From Flavobacterium sp. (GTDB taxonomy: Bacteria > Bacteroidota > Bacteroidia > Flavobacteriales > Flavobacteriaceae), in NCBI GenBank assembly GCA_012032075.1, contig JAAURU010000242.1:1-5873 (forward strand): DNA of 5,873 nucleotides. The letters run 5' to 3'. Below, piece after piece: positions 1 to 5,371 of this stretch (position 1 is its first letter; each line of letters begins with the position of its first letter). The notes below the pieces were generated by a model, which was not told the origin of the DNA, ran no database searches, and saw nothing but the letters and a program-made list of their open reading frames with translations. Both the position numbers and the translations under genes were made by a program.

Positions 1-2
1 AT

Positions 3-371
3 GTATCCTGTTTTTTTAATTTTAAATTCATAACTGCCATTTTCAATATTATCAATTGTATAAGTGCCATCTTCTAAACTAAGAACCGATTGTGTAGCGG
101 CATTTTTGACATTCATAATTTGAATCTCTGTAACTGCAACGGCTTGGTTTGCGGAATCTACAATTTTCCCAGTTATTTTTGCTATTTGGTTTTTTGGTTC
201 AATTGGAGTAAGAGGTTTAAGCGTTACTGCAATAGGTTTTATTATCATTCTATCCATTCGAAGTGCACTCATAATTGCTGGATTCACTGGTTTAGCTGGT
301 TCAGGTTTAGCTGGTGTATTTAGCATTGCAGTCTTAATAATGGTAGGGTTAACATATTTAATGGTGCTCAT
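3..371 (-). CDS. Carboxypeptidase-regulatory-like domain protein, C-terminus cut by window edge
   Basis: An open frame starts with ATG at 371 and runs off the left edge, giving 123 visible residues (MSTIKYVNP...). Residues 18-35 and 45-60 form a Pro/Lys-rich linker (for example TPAKPEPAKPVNP). From about residue 64 there is a carboxypeptidase-D regulatory-like beta-sandwich: ITGKIVDSANQAV, then LEDGTYTIDNIENGSYEFKI and KKTGY. This matches the usual G-x-V-x-D, D-G-x-Y-x-I and G-x-Y signatures. The fold is a binding or spacer module, not an enzyme. In Bacteroidetes it is usually exported, but no signal peptide or membrane segment is visible at this start. The start lies 16 bases after the preceding stop, so it is probably co-transcribed with the RPWF gene. 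The same frame is open back to a stop at 411-413, so a slightly earlier non-ATG start is possible. The part beyond the window may hold another domain. Confidence 0.75.
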   Translation of the reverse strand, partial: MSTIKYVNPTIIKTAMLNTPAKPEPAKPVNPAIMSALRMDRMIIKPIAVTLKPLTPIEPKNQIAKITGKIVDSANQAVAVTEIQIMNVKNAATQSVLSLEDGTYTIDNIENGSYEFKIKKTGY

Positions 372-387
372 TTTGGCTACATTAATA

Positions 388-1401
388 CTAGGTACTTCCG
401 ATTTTTGTTCTTACATTTTTTCTAATGATACTTTGTGGTTGATTGTTCATCATTTTAATCATTTTGTATTTACTAGTTTCATTAGCATTTAAAACGACTC
501 CAGGTTTTTGAACAGCTACTTTTGTAAGTACTGATAATTCATTATTTGAAAGCTGTTGAACTTTGTATGAACTTATACTTTCATTCGCTAGATTTAACGG
601 AATTGTTTTTAGTAATAAAGGACCAAAAAATAATCGGGTACCATTTTTAAGCTTGTTTTTTATGTCTTCATTAATTGCTGTATTTGGTGTAAATGTTAAA
701 TCAATATTTTTAGATAATATGATTTTTACTGGGTAAGCTGGAATTTCACCCGTCATAGAATCGTCTCCTTTTGAAACAAATTGATTAGCATCTGGATTTT
801 TCCAAAGCCTATTATTAATGATATTTTCATCAAACCAAGGTCTTTGAATATCAATAATGCAATATTCGAAAGAAATGGACTCTAGTTCAGGTTCTAAATT
901 TCCAAATTCATTCAATACTTCAGCAGGAACTTCTTGCGTGAAATTTTGAGAAAGTTGAATAATTTCTTGTTTTGATAAGGTTATTTTTTTCCAAATAGGG
1001 GATTGGTAATCGCAAATTGAATTAGGAACACAGGTAGTACTCAAAAATTCAACTCCATATTCATCGGTCAATAGATTTGATGGTAATTTTATATTTTTAG
1101 CATCGTTCCATTTTTCTATAAAATCAATTTTACTTAAAATTATAGTGTCATAAGAAGATTTAGCCGATTCTACTGCACTTTTAAAACCTTTCACTTGCCA
1201 TTCTATTAGTAGTTCTTTTTTTTGATTGTTTATTGTTGTAAAATCGATATTCCATTTGTCCAAATTAGTAGTGTCTGAAGGATCAATAGTATTTTTTAAA
1301 GCGTTAAGATCGATGATGCTTTTATCAATATTAGATACTCTACTAGCATAAGACTTATATTTTTGATATTTTTGAGAATCATCACCATTTGGTTTAAACA
1401 A
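388..1401 (-). CDS. Protein B, C-terminal piece with RPWF domain (337 aa)
   Basis: This frame can only start independently at a TTG (1401), which would be inside the frameshift zone, so it is better read as the continuation of the 153-aa piece. Positions below count from that TTG. Residues 10-100 are helical, with W50 and W68 in a block that aligns without gaps to W227 and W245 of the 280-aa ORF (shared features W-x-I, W-x3-G-[FY]-K and a following E). Residues 116-119 (GVEF) match GSDF of the 235-aa ORF. The C-terminal domain has FEYCIIDIQRPWF (178-190), a W at 200, FVSKGDDSMTG (208-218), IPAYP (220-224) and LFFGPLLL (257-264). The last 60 residues are basic and polar. The domain is shared with the 235-aa ORF, but I recognise no named family. 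It ends with TAG, 16 bases before the next gene. Confidence 0.65.
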   Translation of the reverse strand: MFKPNGDDSQKYQKYKSYASRVSNIDKSIIDLNALKNTIDPSDTTNLDKWNIDFTTINNQKKELLIEWQVKGFKSAVESAKSSYDTIILSKIDFIEKWNDAKNIKLPSNLLTDEYGVEFLSTTCVPNSICDYQSPIWKKITLSKQEIIQLSQNFTQEVPAEVLNEFGNLEPELESISFEYCIIDIQRPWFDENIINNRLWKNPDANQFVSKGDDSMTGEIPAYPVKIILSKNIDLTFTPNTAINEDIKNKLKNGTRLFFGPLLLKTIPLNLANESISSYKVQQLSNNELSVLTKVAVQKPGVVLNANETSKYKMIKMMNNQPQSIIRKNVRTKIGST

Positions 1402-1757
1402 TACTTTTTTGCCATATCAATTTTGGTGAGTTCTTCTTGTGTAAAAACATCAGGATCTATTGTTAAAGCGTTTTGAAGTATGTTTTTGTAAGAATTAAAC
1501 AGTAAATTGTCGTTGTCTATTGCCCAAATATTTGGTTTTTTTAAGATAGAATTTGCTATAAAAGAAAATTCAGATTGTTCTTTTAAATATTTTTTTGCTT
1601 GTGAGCCTGTAGTAATGTTATTTTTTAGAAAATAAAAGTCATCATTTGACAAAGTAAAAGCAAAAGGAGCGAAGGCAACATGATAATCACTCTTATTTGG
1701 TACAGTTTGAAAAAACTGATTTTTTAATTTCTGAAGGATTGAAAAGGAAGCATTCAT
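1296..1757 (-). CDS. Protein B, N-terminal piece (153 aa), frameshifted end
   Basis: The piece begins MNASFSILQKLKNQFF at 1757, behind the leader AAACTATAAAAAA, which is also found before gene A. Residues 1-118 are the genuine N-terminal region, predicted mostly helical, with DDFYFL at 39-44 and FTQEELTKIDMAKK at 105-118. These line up with EDFDFL (52-57) and LTAAEKAKI (152-160) of the 280-aa ORF. Residues 119-153 (YCLNQMVMILKNI...) are probably spurious, read after the frame break at the A6 run, and run antiparallel to nothing recognisable. The real continuation is the 337-aa frame. It lies just downstream of a strong hairpin terminator, so its expression may be lower than that of gene A. 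No known catalytic motif is seen. Confidence 0.6.
   Translation of the reverse strand: MNASFSILQKLKNQFFQTVPNKSDYHVAFAPFAFTLSNDDFYFLKNNITTGSQAKKYLKEQSEFSFIANSILKKPNIWAIDNDNLLFNSYKNILQNALTIDPDVFTQEELTKIDMAKKYCLNQMVMILKNIKNISLMLVEYLILIKASSILTL
1405..1410 (-). other. Frame break at A6, slippery-type GCA AAA AAG
   Basis: On the coding strand the sequence is ATG GCA AAA AAG TAT, a classical A-AAA-AAG -1 slippery heptamer like the one in E. coli dnaX. A -1 slip gives exactly the frame that continues into the RPWF domain. I see no Shine-Dalgarno-like stimulator upstream and no strong stem-loop shortly downstream. A missing A in the run explains it equally well. Confidence 0.6.
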
Positions 1758-1764
1758 AATTTTA

Positions 1765-1777
1765 TTTTTTATAGTTT
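1765..1777 (-). promoter_or_regulatory. Leader motif AAACTATAAAAAA before gene B
   Basis: This 13-base sequence is identical to the one at 3385-3397 before gene A and lies 7 bases before the B start codon. It probably acts as an A-rich translation leader, since Bacteroidetes often lack a Shine-Dalgarno. It may alternatively be a remnant of the tandem duplication that made A and B. Confidence 0.5.
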
Positions 1778-1780
1778 AGT

Positions 1781-1823
1781 AAAAAGCTACTAGACATTTA
1801 AGTTCGTCTAGTAGCTGTTTTTT
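1781..1823 (-). terminator. Strong intrinsic terminator between genes A and B, probably bidirectional
   Basis: There is a perfect 11-base inverted repeat: AGCTACTAGAC at 1785-1795 and GTCTAGTAGCT at 1806-1816, with a 10-base loop. On the minus strand the stem is followed by a run of T (1781-1785). On the plus strand it is followed by GTTTTTTAG. It sits 14 bases after the stop of the 235-aa ORF and 24 bases before gene B. It would end or attenuate the operon transcript after A and reduce B and the left-edge gene. I see no promoter for B between the hairpin and its start. Confidence 0.8.
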
Positions 1824-1836
1824 AGTATAATTTAGA

Positions 1837-2544
1837 CTATACCCAAGATTTAATTGCAGGATCTGGATTTGGTGCTTTTGGTAATAAATGACATTTAAAA
1901 CCTATACATTGTAATCCATCTACATAAATTCCTTGGCTATCTTCATGATAATCTCTTGATCTTTCACTGGATCCAGAGCCATAACTTCCTCCTATAAAGA
2001 AAGGACCATAACCTACCATTCCACCACCACTAACTTTAGAATCTGAAGCACTAACTGCGCTATTTGAATTGGCAAATTTTATTTTTAGATTTCTAATGAA
2101 TATCATGGTTGTAGGAATTGCTGGTAACATTGAATCTACACTTGGTGGTCGTTTCCCATCTGATAAAAATTTATTTTTAAAACCTTCGTTTCCTTGTGCA
2201 AATCTCCAAGTTTTTGAAGTCAAGAAGTTGCTTTTAAACCAAGGGCGAAGAATAGGCACTTGACAAATTTCAAATTCCATTTCAAAACTGCTAAAGTCAC
2301 ATTTTGCATCAAATTTACTTTTTTCACCACCTGCTGAACCACCAATAGTGAAGAATCCTAAACTTAATCCACCAGATGCACCCCATTTTTGAGTAGTTTT
2401 TTTAGAGTAGTAACTATGATCTTTATTAGTAAAAGTGAATCTTGTCCAGCCTTTTGATCTTGCAAAATTAGCTGGAGCTAAACCAGTATAGAAGAAATCA
2501 GATCCACTATCAATTCCTGTAATTCTTGCTTTTTCAAGTAGCAT
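1837..2544 (-). CDS. Protein A, C-terminal part: glycine-rich RPWF-domain protein (235 aa)
   Basis: The ORF starts MLLEKARITGIDSG, 11 bases inside the end of the 280-aa ORF, so it is either translationally coupled or the second half of one split gene. GSDFF (14-18) and W33 match protein B. Residues 56-72 are glycine-rich (GASGGLSLGFFTIGGSAGG), and a second stretch at 172-192 repeats the pattern (GGGMVGYGPFFIGGSYGSG). Between them is the shared domain: FEICQVPILRPWF (91-103), a W at 113, FLSDG (126-130), a D-S-M near 137-139, and LPAIP (140-144). The C-terminus has GIYVDGLQCIGFKC and LLPKAPNPDPAIKSW. There is no signal peptide or continuous membrane helix. The alternating hydrophobic/glycine segments could be beta strands that contact a membrane or another protein; this is a guess. 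The family is unrecognised. Confidence 0.75.
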   Translation of the reverse strand: MLLEKARITGIDSGSDFFYTGLAPANFARSKGWTRFTFTNKDHSYYSKKTTQKWGASGGLSLGFFTIGGSAGGEKSKFDAKCDFSSFEMEFEICQVPILRPWFKSNFLTSKTWRFAQGNEGFKNKFLSDGKRPPSVDSMLPAIPTTMIFIRNLKIKFANSNSAVSASDSKVSGGGMVGYGPFFIGGSYGSGSSERSRDYHEDSQGIYVDGLQCIGFKCHLLPKAPNPDPAIKSWV

Positions 2545-3376
2545 CTTTGTATTGCGCTTTTAATAAAGATAAGTCTCTTGCAGACATTTGATCAATGCGA
2601 GCTGCAATACCTTCAAATTCATTTTTATATCCATTATTAATCCAATCATTCATTGCAAATTTTACTTTAGAACGTAATACATTTGCGTTGATAGACCAAT
2701 TATGTACTGCTCTAGGAGTTGAAGCAGTTAGCGCATCAATACGAGCAGAATTGTACTCTAAAGAGGCCTCAATCCAAGCTTGCATTTTGTCAGTATAGGC
2801 TTTAACTAATGGACTTGGTTCTAATACTTTAACCATTTCACCAGTAATTAAGTCTTCTTTTTCTCTTTCTACTTGTAAAAGTTGTCTAAATCGTTCTATT
2901 TTAGCTTTTTCAGCAGCTGTTAATTCGGTATTAGCCACTTGGCTAAAACGTAATGTTTCTTCATAAACATCAGAAAGAGTACCTTCATCATTCTTAACAT
3001 TCATTCTAACTTTAGTGTCATTAATTCCAGAAGCATCTGGAACAATATCCACAAAACGAGCAAAATTTTCTGCTAAGGAATACATTTTTTTGGTGTCCTT
3101 ACCCATTGCATCCTCTCGTTGTTCATCTGTAAGCACTTCTGTACTTTCAGTTCCATCAGGGTTTTTAATCATTTTAGGCTTGTAAACTCCAGTTAAACCT
3201 TGTACTAAAAAATCAAAATCTTCTGGATCGAAAGGAGTTCCTGGTGTATTCCAAGCAAAGAAATTGTCTTCAGATTTTGGTACAGTTGTACCATCTCCAT
3301 TTGTAATAACGTCGAATATTTTCCCCATTACATTGTTCATAAGGTCTTGAGGAAGAACGTTTGCAGCTGTTGGCAT
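2534..3376 (-). CDS. Protein A, N-terminal part: helical protein (280 aa)
   Basis: The ORF begins MPTAANVLPQDLMNN at 3376, 8 bases after the AAACTATAAAAAA leader. An upstream ATG at about 3384 is out of frame. It is acidic and mostly helical, without a signal peptide. NFFAWNTPGTPFDPEDFDFL (38-57) matches the DDFYFL area of protein B. Residues 152-170 (LTAAEKAKIERFRQLL) match FTQEELTKIDMAKKVL. NWSIN...DW..NGYK (226-251) aligns without gaps to KWNID...EW..KGFK of protein B, with tryptophans 18 residues apart in both. It ends QYKDAT at the overlap with the 235-aa ORF. In B these regions and the RPWF domain are on one chain, so A is either a naturally split version or one gene broken at about 2534-2544. 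No enzymatic motif is seen. It could be an adaptor, inhibitor or protease substrate. Confidence 0.75.
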   Translation of the reverse strand: MPTAANVLPQDLMNNVMGKIFDVITNGDGTTVPKSEDNFFAWNTPGTPFDPEDFDFLVQGLTGVYKPKMIKNPDGTESTEVLTDEQREDAMGKDTKKMYSLAENFARFVDIVPDASGINDTKVRMNVKNDEGTLSDVYEETLRFSQVANTELTAAEKAKIERFRQLLQVEREKEDLITGEMVKVLEPSPLVKAYTDKMQAWIEASLEYNSARIDALTASTPRAVHNWSINANVLRSKVKFAMNDWINNGYKNEFEGIAARIDQMSARDLSLLKAQYKDAT

Positions 3377-3384
3377 AATTCATG

Positions 3385-3397
3385 TTTTTTATAGTTT
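3385..3397 (-). promoter_or_regulatory. Leader motif AAACTATAAAAAA before gene A
   Basis: This 13-base sequence is identical to the one before gene B (1765-1777) and lies 8 bases before the start codon. It is a likely A-rich translation leader and supports the start chosen at 3376. Confidence 0.5.
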
Positions 3398-3401
3398 TTT
3401 C

Positions 3402-3467
3402 CTACTCTTTTAAGGCTTTTCGGATTTCGCCTAGTTGTTGATTTTGTTTATTATTTTTCAATTTCAT
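3402..3467 (-). CDS. Possible 21-aa ORF, or tail of the small helical protein
   Basis: The ORF reads MKLKNNKQNQQLGEIRKALKE and ends at a TAG 25 bases before gene A. It begins within the end of the extended small helical protein. The C-terminal GEIRKALKE looks like a short amphipathic helix. If one A were removed from the A5 run at 3454-3458, the extended upstream protein would read on into this segment, so it may be that protein's true C-terminus. It is too short to judge alone. Confidence 0.25.
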   Translation of the reverse strand: MKLKNNKQNQQLGEIRKALKE

Positions 3468-3509
3468 ATTTATATCCTAATGTTATCCAAGATTGTAAAG
3501 CCATATCTA

Positions 3510-3776
3510 TCATTTTTTGAGCAATTGACCAGAGATGGATAATTGTTGTATGGCTTTAATTTCATTTTTTTCAGCTCTTTCTTTAATTTCATTTAGTTTT
3601 AGATTAGCTTCATCAAATTTTTTCTTGTATTCTAAATAGGCTTTAAATTGTTCATTGGGCTCAAAAAGATTAATCGAATCTTTCATTTTAATTGTTCCAA
3701 GAGAAGATTTTAAAAGATTTATTTTTTCATCTTTTTCAAACGCTTTGAAGAAATCATCCGTTAATTTTTCGTCCAT
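3510..3776 (-). CDS. Small helical/coiled-coil protein (88 aa, possibly 108 aa)
   Basis: The ORF starts at 3776, 10 bases after the serine protease stop, so it is tightly coupled to that gene. It is a charged protein without a signal peptide. Residues 43-77 (FKAYLEYKKKFDEANLKL, then NEIKERAEKNEIKAIQQL) have coiled-coil-like heptads. The frame ends QLLKK at TGA immediately after an A6 run (3513-3518). A -1 shift or one extra A there continues it for 20 residues, MIDMALQSWITLGYKYEIEK, to TAA at 3451. That extension is amphipathic and looks like protein, so the 88-aa version may be truncated. The family is not recognised. Position next to the protease suggests a partner, inhibitor or adaptor, but this is inferred from context only. 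Confidence 0.6.
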   Translation of the reverse strand: MDEKLTDDFFKAFEKDEKINLLKSSLGTIKMKDSINLFEPNEQFKAYLEYKKKFDEANLKLNEIKERAEKNEIKAIQQLSISGQLLKK

Positions 3777-3786
3777 AAGTATATAT

Positions 3787-4746
3787 TTAAGGATATTCGG
3801 CTCTTGCTTTATTTACTAAGTCTAACAAGTCATTTCCACCGCTTGCTGCATTCGTTGTAGAATTCTGCCAGCTTTGAACTGCAACTACATAAGGACTTGT
3901 ACCCCAATATCCCCAAAATGGACCACCACTTTGACCTGGCCAAACATCTCCTTGATGATAGATAGCCTGATGAGCATCTGTTGTAGAATCATCACCGTTT
4001 AATGCAATACTATTTTGATAAATAGGTCTTTGAGCACCTGTTAAATCCATTGGGTATCCAGCATGTGTCCAATAAGCTCCTCCGTCCCAAGAATCGCTGT
4101 AAGCTTTTGCTCCCATCCATCCTGTTGTATTGCCAATAGTTCTATCTAAAACTACTACGGCATAATCATATTGTCCCTCAGTGCTATCAATTGTAGGGCC
4201 TTTAACTTTATATTTATAATAGGTTTTTATAGCATTTGCAGTTCCATAAGTAGCATTTGGACCGTTATAATACATTGGATAAAATTTAACCCATCCAGTT
4301 GAACCATTACTCAGAAAGTCAATTACATGTGCACATGTTAAGACATGTCTTGGGCCTATCATTACTCCACTTGCATAACCTAAAGCTGTTTCTACTCTAC
4401 CTACACATCTCCAAGGATAAGCAGTTGAATTATATACAATTCTTTGATCTGGTCCAAAAATAGTTTTGCTTCCTAGTGGTTGCATAAAAGTTTCTCTGTC
4501 TATGAATTTTGCTTTTTTGGAACCTTTTTTGTCTAATGGAGGATTAAAATCTTGATCTACATTTTCTGGACAAAATCCTGCTATATCTCCAATAGACCTT
4601 ACACCCTTTAAAACTTTTTCTACTTCAATTGCTTCTATTTCTAAAAGAGCTGTTTCATCAAATTGGGCTGTTTTTTTTGCTTGTATAGGTTTTAATTTTT
4701 TAACCTCTTCAGACGACATTGGTTTTTTGTTTTCTTGATTTTTCAT
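3787..4746 (-). CDS. Glutamyl-endopeptidase (V8)-like serine protease, S1 family, no signal peptide
   Basis: This is a 319-residue chymotrypsin-fold serine endopeptidase. The catalytic triad is visible: His140 in LTCAHVI, Asp194 in QYDYAVVVLD and Ser273 in WPGQSGGPFWG. TIFGPDQRIVYNSTAYPWR (95-113), SGVMIGP, IGNTTGWMG and AGYPMD resemble bacterial Glu-specific endopeptidases of the V8/Bacillus type, where maturation removes a pro-region just before the segment equivalent to TIFGPDQR. Residues 1-94 are a hydrophilic pro-region or regulatory region with many Lys and Glu. The N-terminus (MKNQENKKPMSSEE) is not a signal peptide, although relatives are secreted, so the enzyme is probably a cytoplasmic zymogen. 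Cleavage after Lys94 would release the mature end. The gene follows the caspase-like gene by 27 bases and precedes the small helical ORF by 10. Substrate preference cannot be fixed from sequence. Confidence 0.9.
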   Translation of the reverse strand: MKNQENKKPMSSEEVKKLKPIQAKKTAQFDETALLEIEAIEVEKVLKGVRSIGDIAGFCPENVDQDFNPPLDKKGSKKAKFIDRETFMQPLGSKTIFGPDQRIVYNSTAYPWRCVGRVETALGYASGVMIGPRHVLTCAHVIDFLSNGSTGWVKFYPMYYNGPNATYGTANAIKTYYKYKVKGPTIDSTEGQYDYAVVVLDRTIGNTTGWMGAKAYSDSWDGGAYWTHAGYPMDLTGAQRPIYQNSIALNGDDSTTDAHQAIYHQGDVWPGQSGGPFWGYWGTSPYVVAVQSWQNSTTNAASGGNDLLDLVNKARAEYP

Positions 4747-4773
4747 ATTATTTGATTTTTAGTTATTATTTGT

Positions 4774-5043
4774 TTAATAAAAAAGAAATTGTTTTAATTC
4801 TGTTGTTTTTCCTTCGGTTTGATTGATTTGTGCTGCACCCATAGCTGTCAATGCATTTGATAATTGAATATCTAGAAGATTTCTGTTAATTTTCCCATTT
4901 GTAGCTCTTAATATTTTACACAAGTTGTAGGTAAAATATCCTCTAGTTTGTCCAGAAAAATCACCTTCCATAGCTACTTGATTTTCTTTGCATGCAGCCC
5001 ATAAAACATGATTCATTCCTGTTACTTTTACCAGGGATTTCAT
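4774..5043 (-). CDS. Caspase-like protease, p10-like C-terminal piece (89 aa)
   Basis: MKSLVKVTGMNHVLWAACKENQVAMEG corresponds to the small-subunit start of C14 peptidases, followed by GQTRGYFTYNLCKIL. The frame is open upstream to 5109, adding residues such as TNSEKDIESKEHQKTV, so the ATG at 5043 is probably internal. It overlaps the preceding stop by an ATGA arrangement, which could allow coupled restart if the break is real. It ends QFLFY-TAA 27 bases before the serine protease. Confidence 0.6.
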   Translation of the reverse strand: MKSLVKVTGMNHVLWAACKENQVAMEGDFSGQTRGYFTYNLCKILRATNGKINRNLLDIQLSNALTAMGAAQINQTEGKTTELKQFLFY

Positions 5044-5366
5044 GACTGTTTTTTGATGCTCTTTTGATTCAATATCTTTTTCAGAATTAGTTTTAATTTC
5101 TCTTGAAAATTAAAATAAAACTCATCTTCTAGCATTGGCTCAATAAATCTTGGGGTTTCATTTGTAAGATTGTTAAATTCATCAAATTTTATTCTCCTTG
5201 TTCCAGAGCCTGAATGACAACAATCAAAGAATACATCTAGATTAACCCCTTTTGGTAAGGTGTTTAAAATTGCTTTTAAATCATCATCTTTTAAGACTCC
5301 TGCAGTTTTAAAATCATGAGGACAAATAGCCTCATCTAGACCGTCTAGTTCTAAATCATCATTCAT
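5040..5366 (-). CDS. Caspase-like protease, catalytic-Cys piece (108 aa)
   Basis: The piece starts MNDDLELDGLDEAICPHDF, the usual loop after the His motif, and carries the catalytic cysteine in DVFFDCCHSGSGTRR (44-57; second Cys, residue 50). The same frame upstream of the ATG encodes KGDSLVFYYSGHGTRVAS, so the catalytic His belongs to this frame and the true protein continues from the 87-aa piece. Residues after about 92 (ILKKILNQKSIKKQS) are probably out of frame. Confidence 0.65.
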   Translation of the reverse strand: MNDDLELDGLDEAICPHDFKTAGVLKDDDLKAILNTLPKGVNLDVFFDCCHSGSGTRRIKFDEFNNLTNETPRFIEPMLEDEFYFNFQEKLKLILKKILNQKSIKKQS

Positions 5367-5371
5367 ACTAG

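Larger units (their letters stand above)
388..1757 (-). pseudogene. Protein B: RPWF-family protein of about 456 aa, one gene in two frames
   Basis: This entry covers the whole gene whose two pieces are listed separately. The first frame runs from ATG at 1757. Adding one A to the A6 run at 1405-1410 (or a -1 shift there) turns DMAKK-YCLN into DMAKK-VLFKPNG and opens the frame to the stop at 388. A stop in the second frame at 1417-1419 confines the shift to this spot. The joined protein aligns in order with the A pair upstream: DDFYFL with EDFDFL, FTQEELTKI with LTAAEKAKI, the W-x17-W block, GVEF with GSDF, and the RPWF domain. Both halves therefore belong to one protein. No signal peptide or membrane helix is visible. 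The function is unknown. I labelled it pseudogene for the broken frame, but an indel error or a recoding site would make it intact. Confidence 0.7.

Noticed and set aside
90..323. Plus-strand open frame of 77 codons
   Set aside because: It is rich in Cys, Trp and Phe in an unnatural way and lies opposite the well-supported carboxypeptidase-regulatory-like frame.
2069..2263. Plus-strand open frame of 64 codons
   Set aside because: It lies wholly antisense to the RPWF domain of A, which has conserved counterparts in B; no leader or partner supports it.
1837..2544. Gasdermin, suggested by the caspase/trypsin neighbourhood and Gly-rich segments
   Set aside because: I see no gasdermin-like N-terminal pattern or C-terminal inhibitory tail, and the RPWF domain shared with B is not a gasdermin feature I know.
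2595..2798. Plus-strand open frame of 67 codons
   Set aside because: It is antisense to the conserved W-x17-W region of the 280-aa ORF and shows no recognisable protein character.
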